Source: Clostridiales bacterium
GTDB taxonomy: Bacteria > Bacillota > Clostridia > Christensenellales > Aristaeellaceae
Length of the DNA stretch: 64,000 bases
Direction: 5' to 3'
Assembly: GCA_004556395.1 (NCBI GenBank)
Contig: SFHK01000018.1
Coordinates: 4,015-68,014 of the forward strand
A program made the position numbers and the translations under genes. Shown piece by piece: positions 17,022 through 25,656 of this stretch (positions are counted from its first letter, which is position 1; each line of letters opens with the position of its first letter). The notes under the pieces are model-generated. The model had not been told where the DNA came from and searched no databases. It saw only the letters and a list, made by a program, of their open reading frames with translations.

Positions 17022-17960
17022 ATGTTTCATGAGATGCGCTATGTGCTCGCCGTTTACCGGCACCAGAGCTTTTCCCGCGCGGCCGCGGCGCTGTTTATTT
17101 CGCAGCCGTCCCTCAGCCAGATGATTCGCAAGGCGGAGGAACGGCTAGGCGCGCCGATCTTCGACCGCAGCACCACGCCCATATCGCTGACCGACGTCGG
17201 CCGCGCCTATGTGCACGCCGCAGCGCAGGTGCTCGATCTGGAAGAAAATCTGCGCCAGTACGTCAGCGACACCGAAAACTGCCTGACCGGCACGCTGTCG
17301 CTGGGCGGCACGACGCTGCAAACGTCCTACGTGTTTCCCCCGCTGATCTCCGCGTTTTCGGCGCTGTTTCCGAACGTGGGAATCGACGTGCAGGAGATGC
17401 ACACGTCGGCGCTGAAGAAGGCGCTGCGAGACGGTGACATCGACCTTGTGGCGGACAACTCGCTGTTCGACCCCGCGGTCTTTGAAAGCCGCCCCTACCT
17501 CACCGACCGCGTGCTGCTGGCCGTACCCGGCCGTCTGCCGATTGCCGAGGCCACGAAGCGCTATCAGCTTCCCCCGTCGGTCATTTCCGACGCGGACGCG
17601 CTGGAAAAGGCCGAGTGCGTGCCGCTGGCGCTGTTTTCGCAGGAGGACTTTCTTCTATTAAAGGAAGGAAACGACACCCGCGACCGCGCGGACGAGCTGT
17701 GCCGGCTGGCGGGCTTCAAGCCGAAAATCCGTCTGCTGCTCGATCAGCAGATCGCCGCCTACAACCTTGCCGCCTACGGCATGGGCATCACCTTCGTCAG
17801 CGACACGCTGGTGTGCCACGCGCCGCCGGACGAGCGCCTGTGCTTCTATCGCCTGCCCGGCGAAGCGACGAAGCGCGAAATCCGCTTCTTTTATAAGCGC
17901 ACGCACTTCGTCACCCGCCCCATGCGCGAATTTCTGCGCCTGCTGGGCAATGAGTCGTAA
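17022..17960 (+). CDS. LysR family transcriptional regulator
   Basis: The 312-residue protein has an N-terminal winged helix (about 1-60, with SFSRAAAALFISQPSLSQMIRKAEERLGAPIFDR) and a type 2 periplasmic-binding-like effector domain (about 90-300). It is divergent from aspA, the classic arrangement for a LysR protein and its target, so an aspartate-, fumarate- or nitrogen-related signal is likely. GAGGTGA lies 6 bases before the ATG. Confidence 0.88.
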   Translation: MFHEMRYVLAVYRHQSFSRAAAALFISQPSLSQMIRKAEERLGAPIFDRSTTPISLTDVGRAYVHAAAQVLDLEENLRQYVSDTENCLTGTLSLGGTTLQTSYVFPPLISAFSALFPNVGIDVQEMHTSALKKALRDGDIDLVADNSLFDPAVFESRPYLTDRVLLAVPGRLPIAEATKRYQLPPSVISDADALEKAECVPLALFSQEDFLLLKEGNDTRDRADELCRLAGFKPKIRLLLDQQIAAYNLAAYGMGITFVSDTLVCHAPPDERLCFYRLPGEATKREIRFFYKRTHFVTRPMREFLRLLGNES

Positions 17961-17982
17961 CGGAAACGAAAAGCGGCGTTTG

Positions 17983-18011
17983 TTGTATGAAACGGTTTTT
18001 TATGGTATAAT
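17983..18011 (+). promoter_or_regulatory. Promoter upstream of murJ
   Basis: TTGTAT (17983-17988), 17 bases, TATAAT (18006-18011). An inverted repeat (GGTTTC 18034-18039 with GAAACC 18048-18053, plus flanking G/C pairs) and a second TATACT (18067-18072) lie between it and the murJ start, so the leader may be structured or have a second promoter. Confidence 0.55.
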
Positions 18012-18122
18012 TTCCGTATGCTGCAAGCAGGCCGGTTTCCCGGTATTGAAACCGCCTTCTTTGTGATATACTGAAAAGGAATCTCTGCCCGGCACGGCGC
18101 AGTCTGATATAGAGGTGCGGAA

Positions 18123-19658
18123 ATGGCTTCGAAGAGCAATCATCTGATGCGAACGACGCTGTCGGTGACGCTGGTCATCTTTGTGTCGAAGGCCATCGGT
18201 TTCATTCGTGAAATGATCATGGCCTATTATTTCGGCCGCGACTGCATTACGGACGCGTACAATTCCGCCTACAGCCTGTTTTACCTGCCGGTGCTTCTGT
18301 TTTCCTCTTGCGTCACCAGCACGCTGGTTCCGCTCTACATTCGCCGCGAAAACGAGCTCGGGCCCGAGGGCGCGCATCGCTTCGCGAGCAACACGCTGAA
18401 CCTGTTCGCCACGTTCTCGCTGCTGATCAGCCTGTTTATGATGCTGTTCGCCGGGCCGCTGGTTCATATCGTCTACCCCGGCTTTTCCGAGGAAGCGCAC
18501 GATCTGACCGTAACCCTCAGCCGCATCATGTTCCCGGCGCTGGTGTTTTTCGTCGCCGCCATCGTGCTTTCCACCGTGTTGAACGCGCAGGAGCACTATC
18601 TGGCCGCGCAGCTGACCGGCCTTCCGCTCAGCTTTGCGCTGATCACCGCCGCCGTTCTCTTCAGCGGCACCGTCGGCATTCGCGCGCAGGCATGGGGCGT
18701 TCTCGCGGCGGGCATTCTGCAAATCGTTATTCTGCTGCCCGCGCTCCGGCACGACTTTCGCTATTATCCCACGTTCAACCTGCACGATAAGCATTTCCGC
18801 CGCCTGATGACGCTCGCCGTGCCGTCGGTTCTGTCGATGGCCGTCAACGAGCTGAACCACATGATCGACCGCATGCTCGCCTCGACGCTGAACGCCGGCG
18901 ACATATCGTCGATGACGTACGCGTTCAAGCTGATCATGTTCATGACGGGCGTGCTGGTCGTGCCGCTGACGACGATTTCGTTTTCGAAAATGTCCAAACA
19001 GGCGGCGAACAAGAACGTCTCCGCGCTGATTCCGCAGGTGCGCAGGAGCATCGCGCTGCTCGCCTTTGTCATCCTGCCCGTCGTGTGCATCGCGGGCGTG
19101 TGCTCCGAGCAGGTGATTCGCCTCGCCTATGGCCGCGGGCGCTTTGACGAGGAAAGCGTTCGCCTGACCGGACAGGTGTTCCTGTTCTACGTCATAGGCG
19201 TGCCCTTCTACAGCATGCGCGACCTGATGAACCGCGTGTACCATTCCATGGAAAACACGAAAACGCCGATGATCATCGCCTGCATATCGATGGCGCTGAA
19301 CATCGTTCTGAACCTGATCCTGCGCGGCGTTATGGGCGTGAACGGCCTTGCGTTCGCCACGTCCGTCGCGGCGCTGATCGGCTGCATTCTCCTCGCCCGC
19401 GGCATCACGCAGCGCATCGGCCGCGTGTTCAACCGGAAATTCGTGCTGGAGCTGGCCAAAATCGCGTTCAGCTCCGCGCTCGCGCTGGTCGCGTCGCTGT
19501 GCATGTCGCGCCTGCTGCCGGTCTGGCGTGGCACACTGCCGGTCATCGGCTGGCTGATTCTCGTGGCGCTGCCCGGCGCTGTCGTGTACATTCTGAGCTG
19601 TCTCGCGCTGAACGTGAAGCAGTGCGGGCGCATTCTTTCCATTCTGAAGCGATCCTGA
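18123..19658 (+). CDS. murJ: Lipid II flippase MurJ (MviN family)
   Basis: Polytopic membrane protein of 511 residues with about 14 hydrophobic segments. The MviN start is clear (VTLVIFVSKAIGFIREMIMAYYFG, read as two parts), as is the PxxLxxxxxELNHMIDRMLAS stretch near residue 245 that is typical of MurJ. It moves lipid-linked peptidoglycan precursor across the membrane. It is the first gene of a murJ-ruvB-queA transcript, with 18 bases to ruvB. Confidence 0.88.
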   Translation: MASKSNHLMRTTLSVTLVIFVSKAIGFIREMIMAYYFGRDCITDAYNSAYSLFYLPVLLFSSCVTSTLVPLYIRRENELGPEGAHRFASNTLNLFATFSLLISLFMMLFAGPLVHIVYPGFSEEAHDLTVTLSRIMFPALVFFVAAIVLSTVLNAQEHYLAAQLTGLPLSFALITAAVLFSGTVGIRAQAWGVLAAGILQIVILLPALRHDFRYYPTFNLHDKHFRRLMTLAVPSVLSMAVNELNHMIDRMLASTLNAGDISSMTYAFKLIMFMTGVLVVPLTTISFSKMSKQAANKNVSALIPQVRRSIALLAFVILPVVCIAGVCSEQVIRLAYGRGRFDEESVRLTGQVFLFYVIGVPFYSMRDLMNRVYHSMENTKTPMIIACISMALNIVLNLILRGVMGVNGLAFATSVAALIGCILLARGITQRIGRVFNRKFVLELAKIAFSSALALVASLCMSRLLPVWRGTLPVIGWLILVALPGAVVYILSCLALNVKQCGRILSILKRS

Positions 19659-19676
19659 CGGGAGGACATACAAATC

Positions 19677-20714
19677 ATGGATGAGGAACGACTGATTTCC
19701 ACCGGCTTCAAACCCGATGAGGACGACGCCGAGCGCTCCCTGCGCCCGAGGACGCTGGCCGAGTACTTCGGTCAGCAGAAGGTGAAGGACAGCCTGAGCG
19801 TATACATGCAGGCCGCCGTCGCGCGCCGCGAGCCGCTGGATCATATTCTTCTGTACGGCCCGCCGGGTCTGGGCAAGACCACGCTGGCGGGCATTATCGC
19901 CTCTGAAATGGGGCACAACATCCGCGTGACCAGCGGCCCGGCGATCGAGCGTCCGGGCGACCTCGCGTCCATTCTCACAAACCTGAACGCGGGCGACGTG
20001 CTGTTCATCGACGAAATCCACCGCCTGAGCCACACGGTTGAGGAGGTTCTCTATCCCGCGATGGAGGACTACGCGCTGGACATCATGATCGGCAAGGGGC
20101 CGTCGGCGCGCTCCATCCGTCTGGATCTTCCCAAGTTCACGCTGATCGGCGCCACGACCCGCGCCGGCATGCTCACCAGCCCGCTGCGCGACCGCTTCGG
20201 CATTTCCTTCCGGCTGGAGCTCTACACGCCGGAGGAGCTGGCGGTCATCGTGAAGCGCAGCGCGCAGATTCTCAAAATCCACTGCGAGGACGATGGCGCG
20301 CTGGAAATCGCCCGCCGCTCCCGCGGTACGCCCCGCATCGCCAACCGCCTGATTCGCCGCGTGCGCGATTTCGCCGAGGTGAAGGCGGGCGGCGTGATCA
20401 ACATGGAGGTCGCCAAGCTGGGGCTTGACATGCTCGAGGTTGACCGGCTGGGGCTCGACCGCACCGACCGCGCCATGCTTACCGCGATGATTAAGAAGTT
20501 CGGCGGCGGCCCGGTGGGACTGGACACGCTGGCTGCTTCCACCGGCGAGGACGCGGCCACCATCGAGGACGTGTACGAGCCGTATCTGCTTCAGCTCGGC
20601 TTCCTCATGCGCACACCGCGCGGCCGCGTGTGCACGCCCGCAGCGTATCAGCATCTCGGCTACGCCGCGCCCGCCCGCGCCGTGCAGCCCGACCAGATTT
20701 CACTCGATCTATAA
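19677..20714 (+). CDS. ruvB: Holliday junction branch migration ATPase RuvB
   Basis: AAA+ motor of 345 residues. The Walker A is GPPGLGKTTLA, Walker B LFIDEIHRLSH, sensor region GATTRAGMLTSPLRDRFGI, and the C-terminal winged helix ends in RTPRGRVCTPAAYQHLG. With RuvA it drives branch migration of recombination junctions; ruvA and ruvC are not in this window. It is 12 bases from queA, a very common ruvB-queA pairing. Confidence 0.95.
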   Translation: MDEERLISTGFKPDEDDAERSLRPRTLAEYFGQQKVKDSLSVYMQAAVARREPLDHILLYGPPGLGKTTLAGIIASEMGHNIRVTSGPAIERPGDLASILTNLNAGDVLFIDEIHRLSHTVEEVLYPAMEDYALDIMIGKGPSARSIRLDLPKFTLIGATTRAGMLTSPLRDRFGISFRLELYTPEELAVIVKRSAQILKIHCEDDGALEIARRSRGTPRIANRLIRRVRDFAEVKAGGVINMEVAKLGLDMLEVDRLGLDRTDRAMLTAMIKKFGGGPVGLDTLAASTGEDAATIEDVYEPYLLQLGFLMRTPRGRVCTPAAYQHLGYAAPARAVQPDQISLDL

Positions 20715-20726
20715 GAGGATACACCA

Positions 20727-21749
20727 ATGAAAACATCGGATTTCATGTACGACCTTCCCGAAGAGCTGATCGCGCAGACCCCCATCGAGCCGCGCGACCA
20801 TTCCCGCCTGCTCGTGTACAACCGCGCCACGCGCGAGATCGAGCACAAGCATTTCTATGACGTAATCGACTACCTGAACCCCGGCGACGCGCTGGTCATC
20901 AACGAAACGCGCGTGATTCCCGCGCGTCTGTACGGCGTGCGCGCGGGCGGCGGCGCGTGCGAGCTTCTGCTTCTAAAGCAGCTCGGCCCCAAGCGCTGGG
21001 AGTCGCTGGTGCGCCCCGGCGCGAAGCTGAAGGTGGGCAAAACCGTTTCCATCGGCGAGGGACGCATGACCGCGACCATCGTCGGCGAAAGCGAGGGCGG
21101 CGCGCGCATTGTGGATTTCGAGTGCGAGGGCACGTTTGAAGCCGCGCTGGACGAGCTGGGTGAAATGCCCCTCCCGCCCTACATTCACGAGAAGCTGGCC
21201 GACCGAAGCCGGTATCAGACCGTGTACGCGAAGGAGGACGGCTCCGCCGCCGCGCCCACGGCCGGTCTGCACTTCACGCCCGAGCTGCTCGACCGCATCC
21301 GCGCGAAGGGAATCGACGTGATTCCAATTCTTCTGCACGTGGGACTAGGCACGTTCCGCCCCGTCAAGGCGGAGAACGTCGAGGATCACGAGATGCATTC
21401 CGAATACTACGAGGTCTCCGAGGACGCCGCGAACCGCATTCACGCGGCGAAGGCCGCCGGGCACCGCGTCGTCGCCGTCGGCACGACGAGCGTGCGCACG
21501 CTGGAATCCTCAGCGCAGGAGACCGGCGAGGTGGTCGCCAAAAAGGCGTGGACGCAGATTTTCATCACGCCCGGCTTCCATTTCAACGCCGTGGACGCGC
21601 TGATCACGAACTTCCACCTGCCCGGCTCCACGCTGATCATGCTCATCAGCGCTCTGATGGGACGCGAGGAAGCGCTGCGCGTATACGAAACCGCCGTGCA
21701 GAAGCGCTATCGCTTCTTCTCCTTCGGCGACGCGATGCTGATTCTGTGA
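20727..21749 (+). CDS. queA: S-adenosylmethionine:tRNA ribosyltransferase-isomerase
   Basis: Catalyses the next-to-last step of queuosine synthesis by moving the ribosyl group of SAM to preQ1 in tRNA. The 340-residue protein opens with the family start (FMYDLPEELIAQTPIEPRDHSRL, seen in pieces) and contains INETRVIPARLYG, VYAKEDGSAAAPTAGLHFT and FITPGFHFNAVDALITNFHLP. Full length with no deviations seen. Confidence 0.95.
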   Translation: MKTSDFMYDLPEELIAQTPIEPRDHSRLLVYNRATREIEHKHFYDVIDYLNPGDALVINETRVIPARLYGVRAGGGACELLLLKQLGPKRWESLVRPGAKLKVGKTVSIGEGRMTATIVGESEGGARIVDFECEGTFEAALDELGEMPLPPYIHEKLADRSRYQTVYAKEDGSAAAPTAGLHFTPELLDRIRAKGIDVIPILLHVGLGTFRPVKAENVEDHEMHSEYYEVSEDAANRIHAAKAAGHRVVAVGTTSVRTLESSAQETGEVVAKKAWTQIFITPGFHFNAVDALITNFHLPGSTLIMLISALMGREEALRVYETAVQKRYRFFSFGDAMLIL

Positions 21750-21799
21750 CGGTTTCACCACAAAATAACACACGTACAAACTTCGTAATCGGATTGTGT

Positions 21800-21828
21800 T
21801 TGCAATCTTACACGAGGCGTGCGATAAT
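21800..21828 (+). promoter_or_regulatory. Promoter of the class II aldolase gene
   Basis: TTGCAA (21800-21805), 17 bases, GATAAT (21823-21828), 27 bases before the ATG. Confidence 0.65.
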
Positions 21829-21855
21829 ACACACGATAGAAAGAAGGTTTGAGCG

Positions 21856-23145
21856 ATGAAATTTGAACTGATGCATCCCGCCGACCAGCTGGTCATGATC
21901 ATGAATCGCATCTACCAGTACGGCATGACGACGACCTCCGGCGGCAACCTTTCCATTCGCGACGAAAGCGGCGACATCTGGATTACGCCCTCCGGCATCG
22001 ACAAGGGCAGCCTGACGCGCGCTGACATCAACTGCGTGAAGCCCGACGGAACGATTCTCGGCCCGCACAAGCCGTCCGTAGAACTGCCCTTCCACAGGGA
22101 TATTTACCGCATCCGCCCCGACCTGCGCGCCATCGTGCACGCGCACCCGCCCACGCTGGTCGCCTTCAGCCTTGCGCGCAAGATTCCGGACACGCACCTC
22201 GTTCCGGACGCCACGCTGGTCTGCGGCAATGTTGCCATGGCCAAGTACGATGTTCCCGGCTCCGAGCAGCTGGGCAAAAACATTGCCGAGAAGTTTGCCG
22301 AGGGGCACAACACGGTCATTCTGGAAAACCATGGCGTCGTCTGCGGCTCCACCAACCTGTTCAAGGCGTTCATGGCCTTTGAGACGCTGGACTTCTGCGG
22401 CCGTCTGGAAATCGACGCGAAGAAGCTGGGCACGCCCCGCTCCCTCACCGACGCGCAGATTGAGCTGGAAAGCGCCAAGGCGCATCCGCCGATGGACGCG
22501 TTCGTTGCCCGCGTGATTTCCTCAGAGGAATGCGCCGGCCGCCGCGACATGTGCCATCTGATTCACCGCGCGTATGACCAGCGCCTGTTCACAAGCACGC
22601 AGGGCACCTTCTCCATGCGCCTGTCGGACGGCTCCTTCCTGATCACGCCGTATATGAAGGATCGCAAGTATCTGGAGCCTGAGGACATCGTGCGCATCAA
22701 AAACGGCATGTGCGAAACCGGCAAAACGCCCAGCCGCGCCGCACTGCTGGTTCAGGAGATTTTCAACACGCATCCGGAGATCAATTCCGTCATCATCGCG
22801 CATCCCCCGGCGATCATGGCGTTCGCCGTCACCGACGCGACGTTCGATTCCCGCACGATTCCGGAAAGCTACATTCAGCTGCGCGACGTGAAGCGCGTCC
22901 CCTACGCTTCCAGCTCGCTGGACATTGAGGGCACCGCGAACGCGTTCTGCTCCTCCACGCCCGTGCTGATCGTGGACAACAAGTGCGTGATCGTGGCCGG
23001 CGCCAGCCTGCTGAACGCCTTTGACAAGCTCGAGGTGCTTGAATACAGCGCCAAGGCCGTCATCGCCGCGCAGGATATCGGCAAGATCATCAACATCACG
23101 CCTGAAGAAGTGAAGGACATCGAGGAAGCGTTCCACCTGACCTGA
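21856..23145 (+). CDS. Tandem class II aldolase/adducin family protein with a degenerate second domain
   Basis: The 429-residue protein has two class II aldolase domains in series (about 1-205 and 215-425). The first keeps the catalytic Glu76 and zinc ligands His95, His97 (HAH) and His159 (ENHG). In the second, the Glu position is in SRAAL, HAH reads Ile-Ala-His (314-316), and ENHG reads DNKC (Lys376), so it cannot bind zinc in the usual way. The N-terminal domain could cleave or isomerise a phosphorylated sugar such as a deoxyhexulose or pentulose phosphate. It converges on uxaC and shares a terminator with it. The substrate is unknown. Confidence 0.82.
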   Translation: MKFELMHPADQLVMIMNRIYQYGMTTTSGGNLSIRDESGDIWITPSGIDKGSLTRADINCVKPDGTILGPHKPSVELPFHRDIYRIRPDLRAIVHAHPPTLVAFSLARKIPDTHLVPDATLVCGNVAMAKYDVPGSEQLGKNIAEKFAEGHNTVILENHGVVCGSTNLFKAFMAFETLDFCGRLEIDAKKLGTPRSLTDAQIELESAKAHPPMDAFVARVISSEECAGRRDMCHLIHRAYDQRLFTSTQGTFSMRLSDGSFLITPYMKDRKYLEPEDIVRIKNGMCETGKTPSRAALLVQEIFNTHPEINSVIIAHPPAIMAFAVTDATFDSRTIPESYIQLRDVKRVPYASSSLDIEGTANAFCSSTPVLIVDNKCVIVAGASLLNAFDKLEVLEYSAKAVIAAQDIGKIINITPEEVKDIEEAFHLT

Positions 23146-23170
23146 CCGACTTCTTCCAAAGGATAAACGA

Positions 23171-23208
23171 AAATCCGGAGCCCATCAAGCGGACTCCGGA
23201 TTTCTTTT
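23171..23208. terminator. Bidirectional terminator between the aldolase gene and uxaC
   Basis: AAATCCGGAG (23171-23180) pairs perfectly with CTCCGGATTT (23194-23203), followed by CTTTT on the plus strand and TCGTTTATCC on the minus strand. Confidence 0.85.
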
Positions 23209-23217
23209 ACCCTTCCA

Positions 23218-24621
23218 TCAGAAGGAGAAATACTTCTTCGCGTTGTTGTAGCAGATGCCTTCCACGATGGTCTTCAGCGCATCCCAATCGGCCGGGTATT
23301 CGCCGTTTTCTACCCACGTGCCGAGGATCTCGCACAGGATGCGGCGGAAATACTCGTGACGCGGATAGCTGACGAAGGAGCGCGAGTCGGTCAGCATGCC
23401 CACGAAGGTGGACAGCGCGCCTAGCGCCGCGAGCGTCTTCATCTGGTCGACCATGCCGTCGCGCTGATCGCAGAACCACCAAGCGGAGCCGAACTGCAGC
23501 TTGCCAGGGATGCCGCTCTCGGTCTGGAAATTGCCGATCGTCGTGCCGATTACGTAGTTGTCCGTGGGGTTCAGGGAGTACAGGATGGTCTTCGGAAGGT
23601 TTCCGGTCTTCTCCTGCTCGTCCAGCAGACGGTTCAGCTTGTAGGCCACCTTTTCGTCGCTGATGGAGTCGAAGCCGATGTCCGCGCCGCTCTTTTCGTA
23701 GGCGTTCGCGTTGTTGTTGCGCTGCGCGTTCACATGATACTGCTGCGCCCAGCCCAGCTCCTTGTACACGCGGCCCATGGACACGAGGATGTACGTGCGG
23801 TACACGTCGATGAGCGCGTCGCAGGGCTTCTCGCCCTTCATCGCCAGCGCGAACGCCTCGTTGACCTTCGCCATGTCGATCGGCTCATAGGGCACGGTGT
23901 CCAGACCGTGATCGGACGCGCGGCAGCCGTGCTCGTCGAAGAACTTCGCGCGCTGCGTCAGCGCCTTCACAACGTCCTCGGCGCACTCGATCTTCACGCC
24001 GCTGACCTCGGACAGCGTCTCGATATAGCCCTTGTATGCCGGCATGCCGATTTTAATCGCCGCGTCGGGACGGAACGCGGGCAGAACCTTCACCTTGAAG
24101 GTGGGATCCTTGGCGATCTGCTCGTGATATTCCAGATTGCTCGCCGGATCGTCGGTCGTGCAGACGACCTTCACATTGAACTTTTCAATCAGCCGGCGCG
24201 CACGGAATTCCTCCGTGGCCAGCATGGCGTTCGCGTTTTCCCAGATGGCCGGAGCCGTGCGCTCGTTCAGCGGCTCTTCGATGCCGAAAACGCGCTTCAG
24301 CTCCAGGTGCGTCCAGTGATACAGCGGGTTGCCGATGGCCAGAGAGATGCACTTGGCATAGGCCAGGAACTTCTCATAGTCGTCTCCGTCCCCGCGAATC
24401 AGGCGCTCGTCCACGCCCATGGCGCGCATGTAGCGCCACTTGTAGTGGTCGCCGCCAAGGAACAGCTCGGTGATGTTTTTAAACTGAATATTTTCCGCAA
24501 TTTCACGCGGACTCAGATGGCAATGATAATCAATGATGGGCATTTTCTCGGCATACTCGTGATACAGCTTTTTCGCCGTATCGGTGGTGAGAAGGAAATC
24601 CTCGTTCATAAACGGTTTCAA
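23218..24621 (-). CDS. uxaC: Glucuronate isomerase
   Basis: Interconverts glucuronate with fructuronate (and galacturonate with tagaturonate) in hexuronate catabolism. The 467-residue protein has the family start LLTTDTAKKLYHEYA, the metal motif IIDYHCHLSP, LTDSRSFVSYPRHEYFRR and GNLPKTILYSLNP. The start is a TTG at 24621, 9 bases after GGAGG; it gives the usual MKPFMNEDFLL beginning, while the next ATG (24609) would remove four conserved residues. It stands alone with its own promoter. The CE15-like esterase of this window could supply glucuronate. Confidence 0.93.
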   Translation of the reverse strand: MKPFMNEDFLLTTDTAKKLYHEYAEKMPIIDYHCHLSPREIAENIQFKNITELFLGGDHYKWRYMRAMGVDERLIRGDGDDYEKFLAYAKCISLAIGNPLYHWTHLELKRVFGIEEPLNERTAPAIWENANAMLATEEFRARRLIEKFNVKVVCTTDDPASNLEYHEQIAKDPTFKVKVLPAFRPDAAIKIGMPAYKGYIETLSEVSGVKIECAEDVVKALTQRAKFFDEHGCRASDHGLDTVPYEPIDMAKVNEAFALAMKGEKPCDALIDVYRTYILVSMGRVYKELGWAQQYHVNAQRNNNANAYEKSGADIGFDSISDEKVAYKLNRLLDEQEKTGNLPKTILYSLNPTDNYVIGTTIGNFQTESGIPGKLQFGSAWWFCDQRDGMVDQMKTLAALGALSTFVGMLTDSRSFVSYPRHEYFRRILCEILGTWVENGEYPADWDALKTIVEGICYNNAKKYFSF

Positions 24622-24666
24622 AATCCATTACCTCCGTATCTACACAAAGTCAAATCCACCAGTGCC

Positions 24667-24695
24667 AAAATAGCACGGATAGCGCCGAATGTCAA
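24667..24695 (-). promoter_or_regulatory. uxaC promoter
   Basis: Minus strand: TTGACA (24690-24695), 17 bases, TATTTT (24667-24672). The -35 box ends 24 bases from the edge of the adjoining repeat element. Confidence 0.7.
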
Positions 24696-24719
24696 GCCTT
24701 CCGCAGGAAATTTCTCGCA

Positions 24720-24889
24720 TTTAAGGCAACGCCGCACAAATGAGGTGGTCGGCCGGCGAATGGATTTTTCGTCAGATGCAAATGAAAATTTCGAAGGTTT
24801 ACTGGAGGTAAATCGAGGAATTTTCATGCCGCAGATGGCGGAAAAGACATCGCCCGACGTGCCGCCGAATTGTGTGGCGGTGCCTTAAA
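24720..24889 (+). repeat. Hairpin-forming repeat element, copy 1, with terminal inverted repeats
   Basis: 170 bp element. Its left end begins TTTAAGGCAACGCCGCACAA, and the inverted right end begins TTTAAGGCACCGCCACACAA; 20 of the first 23 positions agree. The interior continues the palindrome: AAAATTTCGA faces TCGAGGAATTTT, and TTTAC faces GTAAA at the apex (loop TGGAG). A second copy about 96% identical lies at 31766. No transposase is present, so it resembles a MITE-like or extended palindromic element. It lies between cdsZ and uxaC. Confidence 0.85.
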
Positions 24890-24890
24890 G

Positions 24891-24926
24891 GCGGCAGGCG
24901 AAGAGGATTTTTCTCCCGCCTGCCGC
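24891..24926 (-). terminator. Terminator of the dnaG-to-cdsZ operon
   Basis: GCGGCAGGCG (24891-24900) pairs with CGCCTGCCGC (24917-24926). On the minus strand the stem is followed by CTTTAAGG, where the repeat element begins, so the T tract is short and may have been cut by the insertion. Confidence 0.65.
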
Positions 24927-24945
24927 GCGTTTCTCTGGAGAGCGT

Positions 24946-25656
24946 TTATTCGTCCTTCGCGTACAGGATGCGTCCGCAGTTGTCGCACGTCACCATATGC
25001 TCGCCGGACTTCAGGTCTCTCAGCGTGCCCAGCGGCAGCGCCATGAAGCAGCCGCTGCACTGGTTGTTCATCATTTTCGCCATCGGCGGCGTGACATGTG
25101 CCTTGATGGACTTATACTTTTCAAGGTCGGCCGGGTCAGTCTTCTTCTCCTCCGCCTCCGCGCGGGCGCGCAGGTTCTTGAGCTTCACCGTGTCGTCGGC
25201 GTACTCCTTGTCGTATTCGAGCTTCACCGCGTCGTACTCCGCCTTGGTCTTGGCGGCGCGTACGCGAATCTCCTTCTGCTGACGGTCGCGCGCGTCCGCG
25301 TCCTTGCGCATTTTGGAGAGCTCCTGCTCGTAGTGCTTCATCGACTCGAGCACCTTCTCAATCGCCGTCACGCGCTCCTCGATTTCTTCCGCGGTCTTGG
25401 GCGGCTCGGATTCCAGACGGGCGCGCTGCTCAGCGAGAAGCTTGTTCAGCCTTTCCACCTCATCACGAATCGCTTCCATGCGATCGTTCATGGTGGAAAC
25501 GTCGTTTTCGATTTTGACGATGTTCGTCTGCTGCTCCTTCAGGAAATTGCGATCCTTGAGCAACAGCTGACGCTTCGGCGACTGCCTCATATCGCTGCCG
25601 AACTTATCCGCCTCAAGATCAAATTGCATGTAATTCCAAAGCGCGTCCAGATTCAT
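24946..25656 (-). CDS. Coiled-coil protein with C-terminal C4 zinc ribbon (CdsZ/COG1579 family)
   Basis: The 236-residue protein is a long charged coiled coil (about 25-175) followed by a zinc ribbon with CSGCFMALP near residue 195 and CDNCGRILY near residue 225, giving the CxxC...CxxC set. The family is widespread; a nucleic-acid or protein scaffold role is suspected but not proved. It overlaps nif3 by 4 bases and closes the dnaG-rpoD operon, a common arrangement in Clostridia. Confidence 0.88.
   Translation of the reverse strand: MNLDALWNYMQFDLEADKFGSDMRQSPKRQLLLKDRNFLKEQQTNIVKIENDVSTMNDRMEAIRDEVERLNKLLAEQRARLESEPPKTAEEIEERVTAIEKVLESMKHYEQELSKMRKDADARDRQQKEIRVRAAKTKAEYDAVKLEYDKEYADDTVKLKNLRARAEAEEKKTDPADLEKYKSIKAHVTPPMAKMMNNQCSGCFMALPLGTLRDLKSGEHMVTCDNCGRILYAKDE

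Noticed and set aside
18000..20654. Very long open frame antisense to murJ and ruvB
   Set aside because: It is a by-product of GC-rich codons on the other strand; its product is an Arg/His/Gln-rich, low-complexity sequence, while the plus strand holds two fully recognised genes.
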